Of a stretch of DNA of 64,000 bases, positions 19,090 through 27,242 are shown one piece after another (positions within the stretch are counted from its first letter, which is position 1; each line of letters starts with the position of its first letter). The notes under the pieces were generated by a model. That model had not been told where the DNA came from, did not search any database, and was given only the letters and a program-made list of their open reading frames with translations. The stretch is from Pseudoruegeria sp. HB172150. Its GTDB lineage: Bacteria; Pseudomonadota; Alphaproteobacteria; Rhodobacterales; Rhodobacteraceae. The stretch is taken from NCBI RefSeq assembly GCF_013184805.1, contig NZ_JAATNG010000004.1:221423-285422 (forward strand), read 5' to 3'. The translations under genes were made by a program, and so were the position numbers.

Positions 19090-21663
19090 ATGACCTTAGA
19101 GCGAACGACCTCCAACGATGCGCTGACCCGCCTGCGCTGGCCGCTGCTTCTGACCCGCTGGGGCATGGTGGCGGAGCGTGTGACGCGGGCGTTCTGGCCA
19201 TTCTGGAGCGTTGTCCTGCTGGTGCTGGCGGCGCTGATGCTGGGGCTGCACGAGTCGCTTCCGCTGGAAATCGTCTGGGGCGGGTTCGTCGTTGCCGTGC
19301 TGGCGGCGCTGGGCTCGCTCTACTGGGGTATCCGCAGGTTCCACTGGCCGCATGCCGACGAGGCGATGGACCGGCTGGACCGGACGCTGCCGGGGCGGCC
19401 GATCACGGCGCTGGCCGATACGCAGGCGATCGGCGGCGAGGATGCGGCGAGCCAGGCGGTCTGGAAGGCGCACCTTGCGCGGATGGCGGAGCGGGCCGCG
19501 TCGGCGCGCGCCGTGGAGCCGGATCTGCGGATCAGCGCGCGGGACCCTTACGCGCTGCGCTATGTCGCGGTGCTGTTCTTTGCGGTCGCGCTGCTGTTCG
19601 GATCTTTCCTGCGGGTCACCACGGTCACCGAGATGACGCCGGGCCTTGGCGGCACCGGCGCGGTGGCGGCGGGGCCGAGCTGGGAAGGCTGGATCGAGCC
19701 GCCGGCCTATACCGGCAAGCCGTCGCTTTACCTCAACGACATTCCGCCGGGCGATTTCGCGGTGCCCGAGGCGAGCCGCGTGACTTTGCGGCTTTACGGC
19801 GATGCGGGCGACCTGACCGTGGCCGAGACGGTGTCGGGCCGGACCGAGGGGCTGCAGAGCGCGGCCGATCCCAGCCAGACCTTCGAGATCCATCAGCCGG
19901 GCACGATCCGCATCGACGGGCCGGGCGGGGCGGAATGGAAGGTGGACGTGATCGGCGACACGCCGCCCGTGGTCGCGGCGCTGGGCGAGCCGGAGCGCGG
20001 CCTTGGCGGCGAGATGCGGCAGAATTTCCGGGTCGAGGACGATTACGGCGTGCGGCTGGGCCGGGCGGAGATCTCGCTGGACCTCGATGCGGTCGACCGC
20101 CGCTACGGGCTGGCGATGGAGCCGGAACAGCGCGAGATGATCGTGCTGGACCTGCCGATGACGATCTCGGGCGACCGGGCGAATTTCGAGGAGGTGCTGA
20201 TCGAGAACCTCTCGGAGCATCCCTGGGCGATGCTGCCGGTGAAGCTGGAGCTGTTCGCCGAGGATGACCTTGGCCAGACCGGGCAGTCGGAGCCGAACCA
20301 CGTGGTTCTGCCGGGGCGGCGGTTCTTTGACCCGCTGGCGAACGCGATCGTCGAGATGCGGCGCGACCTGCTGTGGAACCGCGAGAACGGGCCGCGGATC
20401 GCGCAGGTGCTGCGGGCGATCAGCCATAGGGCGGACGAGGTGTTCGACTCCGAGACCGCCTATCTGAAGCTGCGTTTCGCGCTGCGGCGGCTGGAGCTGT
20501 TCAACGATTACGGCATCACCGACGAGCAGCAGGCGGAGCTGGCGCAGGTGCTGTGGGATATCGCCACGTTGATCGAGGACGGCAATCTGACGGGCGCGCT
20601 GGAGCGGCTGCGCGAGGCGCGCGAGCGGCTGGAAGAGGCGATGCGCAACGGCGCCACCGACGAGGAAATCGCCGAATTGATGCGCGAATTGCGCGAGGCG
20701 ATGAACGACTACATGCGGCAGCTGGCCGAGCAGCAGCGGCAGGACGGCCAGCAGCAGGCCGAGCAGCAGGGCGACATGCGCGAGATCACCGGCGACCAGC
20801 TGGAAGCGCTGATGGAGCGGCTGCAGCAGCTGATGGAAGAAGGCCGGATGGACGAGGCGATGGAGCTGATGGAGCGCCTCGCCGAGCTGATGGAGAACAT
20901 GCAGGTGGCCGAGGGCGAGGGTCAGCCCTCTCCGGGTCAGCAGGCAATGGACGGGCTGGCGGACACGCTGCGCCAGCAGCAGGACCTCAGCGACGAGACA
21001 TTCGGCGACCTGCAGGAACAATTCGGCCAGCAGGGCGGCGGCCAGCAGGGCCAGGGCCAGCAGATGCCGCCGGGACAGGGTGGCAACCAGGGTCAGGGCC
21101 AGCAGCCCGGCCAGGGGCAGGGCCAGCAGGGCCAGATGGGACCGCAGGGCGGGCCGGGCGATCTGGATGCGGACACGCTGGCCGAGCGGCAGCGGTCGCT
21201 GCGCGAGGAACTGGGACGGCAGCAGGGCAACCTGCCCGGCGCCGGCACGCCCGAGGGCGATGCGGCGCGGGATGCGCTGGGCCGGGCCGGGCGCGCGATG
21301 GACGATGCCGAGGACGCTTTGCGCGAGGACGATCTGGCAGGTGCGCTCGACAGCCAGTCAGAGGCGATCGAGGCGCTGCGCGACGGCATGCGCGAACTGG
21401 GCGACATGATGGCCCAGAACCAGCAGAACCAGGGTCAGCAGGGCGAGGCGCAGGGTCAGGCGAACAACAGCCAGGCGCGCGACCCGCTGGGCCGGGAGCC
21501 CGGATCGAACGGGCAGATCGGCACCGAGGAAGAGATGCTTCAGGGTGATGACGTCTATCGCCGCGCTCGGGAACTGCTGGACGAGATCCGGCGCCGGTCG
21601 AGCGACCAGACACGGCCGGATGGCGAACTCGATTACCTGCGGCGGCTGCTGGACCGGTTCTGA
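19090..21663 (+). CDS. DUF4175 / TIGR02302-type membrane protein with Gln/Gly-rich tail
   Basis: 857 residues. Two membrane segments lie in the N-terminal part (about residues 32-75 as a pair) and a third near 160-175 (YVAVLFFAVALLFGSFL). They are followed by a large extracytoplasmic-looking domain and a long helical, acidic region (about 480-620) with Met/Glu heptads. From about 640 to 690 there is a low-complexity Gln/Gly/Pro stretch built of short QGQ and QQG units, then another acidic helical domain. This matches the DUF4175 family of alphaproteobacteria; function unknown, cell-envelope role likely. GCAGAGGTGC precedes the ATG at 19090; upstream in-frame codons overlap lysA. Confidence 0.8.
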   Translation: MTLERTTSNDALTRLRWPLLLTRWGMVAERVTRAFWPFWSVVLLVLAALMLGLHESLPLEIVWGGFVVAVLAALGSLYWGIRRFHWPHADEAMDRLDRTLPGRPITALADTQAIGGEDAASQAVWKAHLARMAERAASARAVEPDLRISARDPYALRYVAVLFFAVALLFGSFLRVTTVTEMTPGLGGTGAVAAGPSWEGWIEPPAYTGKPSLYLNDIPPGDFAVPEASRVTLRLYGDAGDLTVAETVSGRTEGLQSAADPSQTFEIHQPGTIRIDGPGGAEWKVDVIGDTPPVVAALGEPERGLGGEMRQNFRVEDDYGVRLGRAEISLDLDAVDRRYGLAMEPEQREMIVLDLPMTISGDRANFEEVLIENLSEHPWAMLPVKLELFAEDDLGQTGQSEPNHVVLPGRRFFDPLANAIVEMRRDLLWNRENGPRIAQVLRAISHRADEVFDSETAYLKLRFALRRLELFNDYGITDEQQAELAQVLWDIATLIEDGNLTGALERLREARERLEEAMRNGATDEEIAELMRELREAMNDYMRQLAEQQRQDGQQQAEQQGDMREITGDQLEALMERLQQLMEEGRMDEAMELMERLAELMENMQVAEGEGQPSPGQQAMDGLADTLRQQQDLSDETFGDLQEQFGQQGGGQQGQGQQMPPGQGGNQGQGQQPGQGQGQQGQMGPQGGPGDLDADTLAERQRSLREELGRQQGNLPGAGTPEGDAARDALGRAGRAMDDAEDALREDDLAGALDSQSEAIEALRDGMRELGDMMAQNQQNQGQQGEAQGQANNSQARDPLGREPGSNGQIGTEEEMLQGDDVYRRARELLDEIRRRSSDQTRPDGELDYLRRLLDRF

Positions 21664-21816
21664 GCCGCGCCGCGGTTCAGCGGAGCGCTACCACGAATTC
21701 CTGATCCGGCATGCGCGAGGCGACTTCTGCAACTATCATTGTCCTGACGTCGAGGCCGAGGTCAGCTTGTGGCTGACCAAGACAGTGCGTCCTCGAATGC
21801 CGGGCGCGGCGGCGCG

Positions 21817-22626
21817 TTATTCCTCGCCGCCGGTGCCGAAGCTGCCGGAGAAGTCGCGGAGTTTCGCGGCCAGATCCTCCACGGTGCCGTTCACCGTGAT
21901 CCGCGCCTTGTTCACGCCGTCGACATAGATCGACAGGACCGTTTCGGATTGCGGGACGGAGCGGACGATCAGCGGCGCGAAGGAATAGACCAGGACCAGT
22001 ACGATGCAGAGCCCCATCACCGCGAAAAAGCCGACGCGGAAGCCGGTGCGCTTCTTTTCCTCTTCGGTCGCGATCTCCGGTTCTGCCGTGGCTTCGCGGT
22101 CTTCCTGGCCGCGCAGGGTCGAATTGATCTCATCGACATCCGGCAGCAACCCGCTGCGCGGGCCAGAGTCGCCCTCGGGTTCGTCCTCCTGGCCGCGCAG
22201 CCGGGCCATTCGGGCACGGGCCGCCGCCGAACGTGTGGCAGTGACGGCGCGATCTTCCTCGGCTTCGTCCAGTCCGAGATCGGGCTGGCTTTCCAGCCCG
22301 CCAGTGGTTTCTTCGCGGCGTGCCTTCGTTTCGCGCTCGGCCTCTTCGCGGAGCACGTCGGCGACCGCCGGATCGAGGCTGCGCGGTTTCGGGGAGGCCG
22401 GGGTTTCCGGTGGCGTCTCTGCCGGGGCATCGGGCGCCGTTTCGGGAGATGCGGGGGCTTTCGCCGGATCGCTTTCGAGCGCGTCCTCGAGTTCGAGGTC
22501 GAAATCCTCGGGCCGCTGGAACCAGCTATGGCCGCAGTTGGAACATTGCACGTCCCGACCCGCCTCGGGGATCAGGCTGCCGTCTACATCGTATTGTGCA
22601 CCGCAGTTCGGACAGATCAGTCGCAT
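21817..22626 (-). CDS. zinc-ribbon (MJ0042-type) single-pass membrane protein
   Basis: 269 residues. The N-terminus is an MJ0042-type zinc ribbon: CPNCGAQYDV (Cys5, Cys8) and CSNCGHSW (Cys28, Cys31). An acidic, Pro/Ala-rich linker of more than 100 residues follows, then one membrane helix (about 200-222) and a short C-terminal domain (DUF3426-like by layout). So the zinc ribbon faces the cytosol and the tail the periplasm. The start is fixed by GAGGGATACG before the ATG at 22626. It is divergent from ftsE with a shared 168-base control region. Function unknown, though this arrangement beside ftsEX recurs in relatives as I recall. Confidence 0.8.
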   Translation of the reverse strand: MRLICPNCGAQYDVDGSLIPEAGRDVQCSNCGHSWFQRPEDFDLELEDALESDPAKAPASPETAPDAPAETPPETPASPKPRSLDPAVADVLREEAERETKARREETTGGLESQPDLGLDEAEEDRAVTATRSAAARARMARLRGQEDEPEGDSGPRSGLLPDVDEINSTLRGQEDREATAEPEIATEEEKKRTGFRVGFFAVMGLCIVLVLVYSFAPLIVRSVPQSETVLSIYVDGVNKARITVNGTVEDLAAKLRDFSGSFGTGGEE

Positions 22627-22716
22627 CGTATCCCTCGATATGCGCACAACTGCTTGTGCACCCCTCTTGCCCTGTTTCCAGAAGTTGTAGCAACCTTCCA
22701 CCTCTTTTTAAAGCAT

Positions 22717-22738
22717 TTGCAACGGGGCCGATTGCAAC
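22717..22738. promoter_or_regulatory. paired TTGCAAC direct repeats upstream of ftsE
   Basis: TTGCAAC at 22717-22723 and again at 22732-22738 (15-base period), with a related inverted GTTG-tag-CAAC at 22684-22694. They lie in the divergent region between the zinc-ribbon gene and ftsE. A regulator site is possible; the factor is unknown. Confidence 0.35.
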
Positions 22739-22794
22739 CCCTTTGTGATTTCGGCAAAAGAGCCGCAGTCTTTCCGGCAGAGTGGGGAAATTCC

Positions 22795-23472
22795 GTGATC
22801 GAGCTCGACGACGTGTCCTACAGTTACGGGGGCGGTGAACTGTTGAGCAACATAAGTCTGGACCTTCCTTCTGGATCGTTCCATTTCCTCACCGGTCCGT
22901 CCGGCGCCGGTAAGACAACCTTTCTCAAGCTTTGTTACGGGGCGCTTCTGGCCACGCGGGGGCGCGTTTCGGCCTTTGGCAGCGACCTGCGCGACATGGG
23001 GCGTGACGATATTGCCCGGCTGCGCCGGCAGGTCGGAGTGGTGCACCAGGATTGCGAATTTCTCGATCACCTGCCGGTGGAAGAGAACGTGGCACTGCCA
23101 CTGACGGTGTCGGGGCGTGACCGCGGCACGGAAGCGGCGAACCTGTCGGAGCTGCTGTCCTGGGTCGGCCTGTCGGGGCAGGCGCGGTCGCTTCCGCCGG
23201 AACTGTCAGGCGGCGAGCGCCAGCGCGCGGCGCTGGCCCGGGCGGTGATCATGTCGCCGGAGATGGTGATCGCGGACGAGCCCACCGGGAATATCGACTG
23301 GGAGATGTCGCTGCGGCTGCTGAAGCTGCTGGTGGAGCTGAACCGGATGGGCAAGACGATCCTGATCGCTACCCATGACCTGAACCTGATCCGGGCGGCA
23401 AAACAGCAGGTTTCTGCGCGGGTCCTGCGGATCAAGGACCGGTCGCTGCAGCTGGCGGGGGCGGATCTGTGA
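22795..23472 (+). CDS. ftsE: cell division ATP-binding protein FtsE
   Basis: 225 residues, an ABC ATPase with Walker A GPSGAGKTT (34-42), signature LSGGERQR (near 136-143), Walker B MVIADEPTGNID (near 156-167) and the switch His in IATHDLN. The D-loop and size match FtsE rather than other ABC ATPases. FtsE pairs with FtsX at the septum to activate peptidoglycan hydrolases. The start is GTG at 22795, preceded by GTGGGG; the much longer open frame upstream overlaps the divergent gene and is not protein-like. The stop overlaps the GTG of ftsX. Confidence 0.94.
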   Translation: MIELDDVSYSYGGGELLSNISLDLPSGSFHFLTGPSGAGKTTFLKLCYGALLATRGRVSAFGSDLRDMGRDDIARLRRQVGVVHQDCEFLDHLPVEENVALPLTVSGRDRGTEAANLSELLSWVGLSGQARSLPPELSGGERQRAALARAVIMSPEMVIADEPTGNIDWEMSLRLLKLLVELNRMGKTILIATHDLNLIRAAKQQVSARVLRIKDRSLQLAGADL

Positions 23473-24371
23473 ATGTCATCGGCGACGGGCTCGCGATCGT
23501 CCGGGGCGATGCGCAGGCGGACCGCGTGGTACCGCCGACCGGGCATACCGCCTGGCTGACCACTTTCACCGCGGGGGCGATGGCGTTCCTGGCGGTTTTC
23601 GCGCTGGCACTGTCGCTGGCCACGGGGCGGCTGGCGGAGCGCTGGTCGAACGAGCTGGCGCGGACCGCGACGGTGCGCATTTCTGCCCCGGCAGGGCAGG
23701 AGGCGGCGCAGGTGCAGGCCGCGGAGCGGGTGCTGGAGCAGACGCCGGGCGTCGCCGAGACGCGGTTGCTGGATGTCGAGGAGCAGCGGGCGCTGCTGGA
23801 GCCGTGGTTCGGGCCGGACCTGCCGGTGGAGGCGCTTCCGATCCCGCGCATGATCGAGGTGATCGAGGACCGGCAGGGATACGATGCCGAGGGGCTGCGG
23901 CTGCGGCTGGCGGCAGAGGCGCCGGGGGCGGTGCTGGACGATCACACGCGCTGGCGGCGGCCGCTGGTTTCCGCGGCGTGGCGGCTGCGGATCCTGGGCT
24001 GGCTGTCGATCCTGTTGATCGCTGGGGCGGTCGGGGCGATGATAACGCTGGCGGCGAGTGCGGCCCTGGCGGCGAATGCGCAGGTGATCCGGGTGCTGCG
24101 GCTGGTCGGCGCGCGGGACGTCTACATCGCGCGCGCCTTCGTGCGGCGGTTCACTTTGCGGGCGCTGACAGGCGCGGCGGTCGGGACGGTGATCGGGATG
24201 GCGGCGATCGCGCTTTTGCCGCGCGCGTCGGAGGAGGGCGGGTTCCTGACCGGGCTCGGGTTCCACGGCTGGCACTGGCTGCTGCCGCTGGTGATCCCGG
24301 TGCTGGCGGGGCTTGTCGCATTCGCGGCGACGCGGCAGGCCGCATTGCGGTCGTTGAGGGAGCTGATGTGA
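23469..24371 (+). CDS. ftsX: cell division protein FtsX (permease-like)
   Basis: 300 residues. Topology fits FtsX: a first membrane helix near 33-52, a periplasmic loop (about 55-165), then three further helices near 176-200, 222-245 and 266-290, with the VLRLVGARD motif (near 206-214) that couples to FtsE. The GTG start overlaps the ftsE stop (GTGA), showing translational coupling. FtsEX transmits a division signal to periplasmic wall amidases. The next gene, plsC-like, starts in its stop codon. Confidence 0.93.
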   Translation: MNVIGDGLAIVRGDAQADRVVPPTGHTAWLTTFTAGAMAFLAVFALALSLATGRLAERWSNELARTATVRISAPAGQEAAQVQAAERVLEQTPGVAETRLLDVEEQRALLEPWFGPDLPVEALPIPRMIEVIEDRQGYDAEGLRLRLAAEAPGAVLDDHTRWRRPLVSAAWRLRILGWLSILLIAGAVGAMITLAASAALAANAQVIRVLRLVGARDVYIARAFVRRFTLRALTGAAVGTVIGMAAIALLPRASEEGGFLTGLGFHGWHWLLPLVIPVLAGLVAFAATRQAALRSLRELM

Positions 24372-25096
24372 TGCGCTGGGTTCTGTCGCTGGTCTTCGTG
24401 GTTCAGATGTACCTGGCGATGGCGTTTCTGGCGATGTTCTACGTCTGGTGGGCGCTGGTGACGCCGAAGGGCGCCTATGCCGGGGTGCACACCTATTGCC
24501 GGTGGGTGCGGTTTTCGGCCCGGTGGATCGTCGGGCTGCGCAGCGAGATCCGGGGCGAGGTGCCGGTGGACGAGGTGCTGATCGCGTCGAAGCACCAGTC
24601 GTTCTTCGATATCATCCTGCTGTGTTCGGTGCTGCCGCGGCCGAAGTTCATCATGAAGAAGGAATTGCTGCGGGCGCCGATCCTGGGGTGGTTCGCGCTG
24701 AAGATCGGCTGCGTGCCGGTGGATCGCGGGCAGCGCGGCGCGGCGATCCGCAGGATGCTGGACGACGTGGCGAAGGGGCGGGCGCTGCCGGGGCAGCTGA
24801 TCATCTATCCGCAGGGCACGCGGGTGGCGCCGGAGGCTTACCTGCCCTACAAGATCGGCAGCGCGGTGCTGTACCGGGAGCTTGGGCAGGATTGCGTGCC
24901 GGCGGCGACGAATGTCGGTGTGTTCTGGCCGCGCCGCGGGATCTACCGCAAGCCGGGGCTGGCGGTGCTTGAATTCCTGCCGCGGATGGCGGCGGGGATG
25001 GAGCAGGAAGCGTTCCGGGCGGAACTGGAGGCCCGGGTAGAGGCAGCGTCGGACCGGCTGATGGCCGAGGCGGGATTCGTGAAGGAACAGGGCTGA
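24371..25096 (+). CDS. plsC: 1-acyl-sn-glycerol-3-phosphate acyltransferase (PlsC family)
   Basis: 241 residues. An N-terminal hydrophobic helix (about 5-30) is followed by the acyltransferase block HQSFFD (His75, Asp80, the H-x4-D motif), the FIMKKELLRAPILGWF segment and YPQGTR. The last motif has Gln where most members have Glu (EGTR), a tolerated variant. The family transfers an acyl chain to lysophosphatidic acid to make phosphatidic acid at the inner membrane. It starts in the ftsX stop codon (TGATG) and ends where the next gene starts, so it belongs to the ftsEX operon. Confidence 0.9.
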   Translation: MRWVLSLVFVVQMYLAMAFLAMFYVWWALVTPKGAYAGVHTYCRWVRFSARWIVGLRSEIRGEVPVDEVLIASKHQSFFDIILLCSVLPRPKFIMKKELLRAPILGWFALKIGCVPVDRGQRGAAIRRMLDDVAKGRALPGQLIIYPQGTRVAPEAYLPYKIGSAVLYRELGQDCVPAATNVGVFWPRRGIYRKPGLAVLEFLPRMAAGMEQEAFRAELEARVEAASDRLMAEAGFVKEQG

Positions 25097-25701
25097 TGGA
25101 CTATATCGAGGATTTCGCGGCGCTGGAGACGGTTTATCCGGAGCCGCCGGTGGACAGGGCGGTGACCAAGGTCGTGCCGAAGCTGACGCCGATGTACCGG
25201 AAATGGATCATGGCGTCGCGGTTCTGCGTCCTGTCGACGGTGGGGCCGGAAGGCACCGATGCCTCGCCGCGGGGCGATGACGGCCCGGTGGTGGCGGAGC
25301 TGGACGAGAGGACGCTGGCGCTGCCGGACTGGCGCGGCAACAACCGGATCGACAGCCTGCGGAATATCGTGCGGGACGGGCGGGTGAGCCTGATGTTCAT
25401 GGTGCCGGGATCGCAGAATGTGGTGCGGGTGAACGGCACGGCGCGTCTGACGGCCGACCCGGAGATGACGGCGCGGTTCGAGCAGAAGGGGATGCATCCG
25501 CGGTCCGTCATCGTGGTGACGATCGGCGAGATCTATTTCCAGTGCGCCAAGGCGCTGATCCGGTCGCGGCTGTGGAGCCGGGGCGACGAGAGCGAGGCGG
25601 TGCCGTCTGCCGGTGATTTCGTGCGCGAGATCGACGCCGGGTTCGATGGCGAAAGCTATGACAAGGGATATGAGGAATACGCCAAGCCGCGGCTCTGGTA
25701 G
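25096..25701 (+). CDS. pyridoxamine 5'-phosphate oxidase family flavoprotein
   Basis: 201 residues with the split-barrel PPOX fold: ASRFCVLSTVGPEGTDASPRG near 40-60 and LALPDWRGNNRIDSL near 73-87, the latter typical of FMN-binding members of the MSMEG_1061-like subgroup. It is not PdxH itself. It probably uses FMN or F420 in a redox reaction of unknown substrate. It starts at the last base of plsC, as the last gene of the ftsE-ftsX-plsC unit. Confidence 0.85.
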   Translation: MDYIEDFAALETVYPEPPVDRAVTKVVPKLTPMYRKWIMASRFCVLSTVGPEGTDASPRGDDGPVVAELDERTLALPDWRGNNRIDSLRNIVRDGRVSLMFMVPGSQNVVRVNGTARLTADPEMTARFEQKGMHPRSVIVVTIGEIYFQCAKALIRSRLWSRGDESEAVPSAGDFVREIDAGFDGESYDKGYEEYAKPRLW

Positions 25702-26075
25702 CCGTTATTCCGGAGCATTGCGGCAGGTTCGGCAAACGTCGCCTGCTCCGCCGTCTGGATGACCGCGTTCCGCCGGGCTCTCACGACATGAGACGCACCG
25801 GGATATTTGTAAACTGTGTAAAGAGCAGGTTCTGCAGCGCTTCGTGAAGCGCGTACAGAATCCGGTGGCCGGCACGGAGCGATTTACCATCCGCCTGTTG
25901 CACTTGTTACCCGTTGCACTTCCCAACAATGGAAGCGCCCCAAACTCGCCGCCGTGCCTCTGCCTGGCCCTGGCGGTACAGACCATATTTCTCTTTTAGT
26001 GCCGAGTTGATTAACGGTTGGTTAACATGCCGGTTTCGCGAACAGTTTCTTCAGGACTCAAGGTGATATCGGGGC
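25702..26075. other. convergent intergenic region with a CtrA-like site
   Basis: 374 bases between two converging genes. It holds a GCGCTTC-GT-GAAGCGC hairpin (25837-25852), a GTTGCACTT direct repeat (25897-25905 and 25913-25921) and TTAA-N7-TTAA at 26011-26025. A 93-codon - strand frame (25705-25986) with an AAAAGAGAA before its ATG has atypical codon use and is not called. I see no clear RNA gene. Confidence 0.5.
26011..26025. promoter_or_regulatory. candidate CtrA-binding site
   Basis: TTAA-CGGTTGG-TTAA exactly matches the spacing (TTAA-N7-TTAA) recognised by the alphaproteobacterial cell-cycle regulator CtrA. It lies in a convergent region, 25 bases upstream of an uncalled - strand frame, so its target is unclear. 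Confidence 0.35.
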
Positions 26076-27242
26076 CTACATCAGGTCCGGAAGATCGCAG
26101 TGCAGGCTGCGTTCCACGCTACAACACATGGCGCGCGTGCGGGGGCCGTAAGGACCCCCGTAGCAGGCGAGACCGCGTGGCGCGGTGATGTCGGTCAGGT
26201 CGAAGCGGGCGGCGCGGTCGCCAACAGAGCGCGCGGAGAGCGCGTTGAGATGGGCGATGGTGGCAGAGGCGCGGGCCGGCGGCGGATGGTGCGGGATCAT
26301 GTGGACGCCCTTGAGCGGCACCGCCTCGACCGCAGAGAGATGCGCGGTCCGGCCGTCGAAGCGGAAATACGCCTTTCCCATCAGACCGTAATCATGGCCT
26401 AGCGGGGCCGCGTCCTTGCCGGCGCCGCCGATGAACAGGAAATTTCCCAGGGAATAGAAGATCGCTGCATTGTCGGCCGGGCGCGCCTCCACTGCGCGTA
26501 CGACATGGGGGTGATGGCCGATGACGAGGTTGACGCCGGCCTCTTCGACGGCGCGGCGGAAGAAGGCGGCCTGGCTCCATTCCAGCTCTATCGCGTTTTC
26601 GGTGCCGTAGTGGATCGAGAGAATCCTGATGTCAGCCTCGGCGGCCTTCAGGCCCTGCAGGACGCGGTCGTACTGGCCGAGATGGGCCATGCCGGGATAG
26701 CTGTCAGACGGCGCGAAGGCGCCACCGCCGAAGCTGACCGATGACAGGGCGATGCGGACGCCTTTCACCGTGACGATGTGGGGCCGATAGGCATCCGATG
26801 TGGTGCCGATACCGGCGAACAGCAACGGACGGTCCGGCTGGTCCTCTGCCCGGAAGAAGGCCAGCGTGTCGGCGAGACCCGGCAGCCCGTGATCATAGGC
26901 GTGGTTGTTGGCGAGGCCGAAGGCGTTGACACCGGCGCGGATCAGGGCACGGAACTGCTCGGGGTGGCTGCGGAAGACGAACTGCTTGCCGTATTGCGGA
27001 TGGCCGTCGCGGGCCGAAACCACGGTTTCGACATTCACGAAGTTGATGTCGCCGGTCCATTCGGGGCGCAGGTTCTCTGTGGCTTCGTCAATGGAGAAGA
27101 AGCGCCAGCGGCGGATGCCGTCGGGCGAGGGCGTCTCGCGGTTGCCGGCGAAATTGGTGTCGCCGCCGAAGGTGATGACGATCTCCTGCGCACGGGCGGG
27201 CATGGCTGCAAGCAGCAGAAGGACGAGCGCGGCACGGATCAT
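26076..27242 (-). CDS. CapA-family protein (PgsA-like phosphoesterase fold), paralogue 1
   Basis: 388 residues with a signal peptide (MIRAALVLLLLAAMPARA). The CapA/PGA_cap fold is shown by FGGDTNF near 25-31, NFVNVETVVS near 66-75, GLANNHAYDHG near 108-118, HYGTE near 208-212 and IGHHPHVVRAVE near 239-250, the Asp/Asn/His set of this metallophosphatase-like superfamily. CapA/PgsA proteins take part in poly-gamma-glutamate export, but many family members have no known substrate. The start at 27242 overlaps the previous gene by 4 bases; a longer frame lacks a signal sequence at its front. Last gene of the envelope cluster. Confidence 0.88.
   Translation of the reverse strand: MIRAALVLLLLAAMPARAQEIVITFGGDTNFAGNRETPSPDGIRRWRFFSIDEATENLRPEWTGDINFVNVETVVSARDGHPQYGKQFVFRSHPEQFRALIRAGVNAFGLANNHAYDHGLPGLADTLAFFRAEDQPDRPLLFAGIGTTSDAYRPHIVTVKGVRIALSSVSFGGGAFAPSDSYPGMAHLGQYDRVLQGLKAAEADIRILSIHYGTENAIELEWSQAAFFRRAVEEAGVNLVIGHHPHVVRAVEARPADNAAIFYSLGNFLFIGGAGKDAAPLGHDYGLMGKAYFRFDGRTAHLSAVEAVPLKGVHMIPHHPPPARASATIAHLNALSARSVGDRAARFDLTDITAPRGLACYGGPYGPRTRAMCCSVERSLHCDLPDLM

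Noticed and set aside
19096-21021. 641-codon minus-strand frame over the DUF4175-like gene
   Set aside because: Antisense shadow rich in Arg, His and Gln; no start signal and no known domain.
21769-22794. Upstream extension of ftsE by 342 codons
   Set aside because: It overlaps the divergent zinc-ribbon gene and is not protein-like; FtsE family length and the GTG at 22795 fit a 225-residue protein.
25705-25986. 93-codon minus-strand frame with three CxxC pairs and a possible AAAAGAGAA ribosome site
   Set aside because: Third codon positions are not G/C-biased as in neighbouring genes and the sequence resembles no protein I know. Kept only as a note under the CtrA-site finding.
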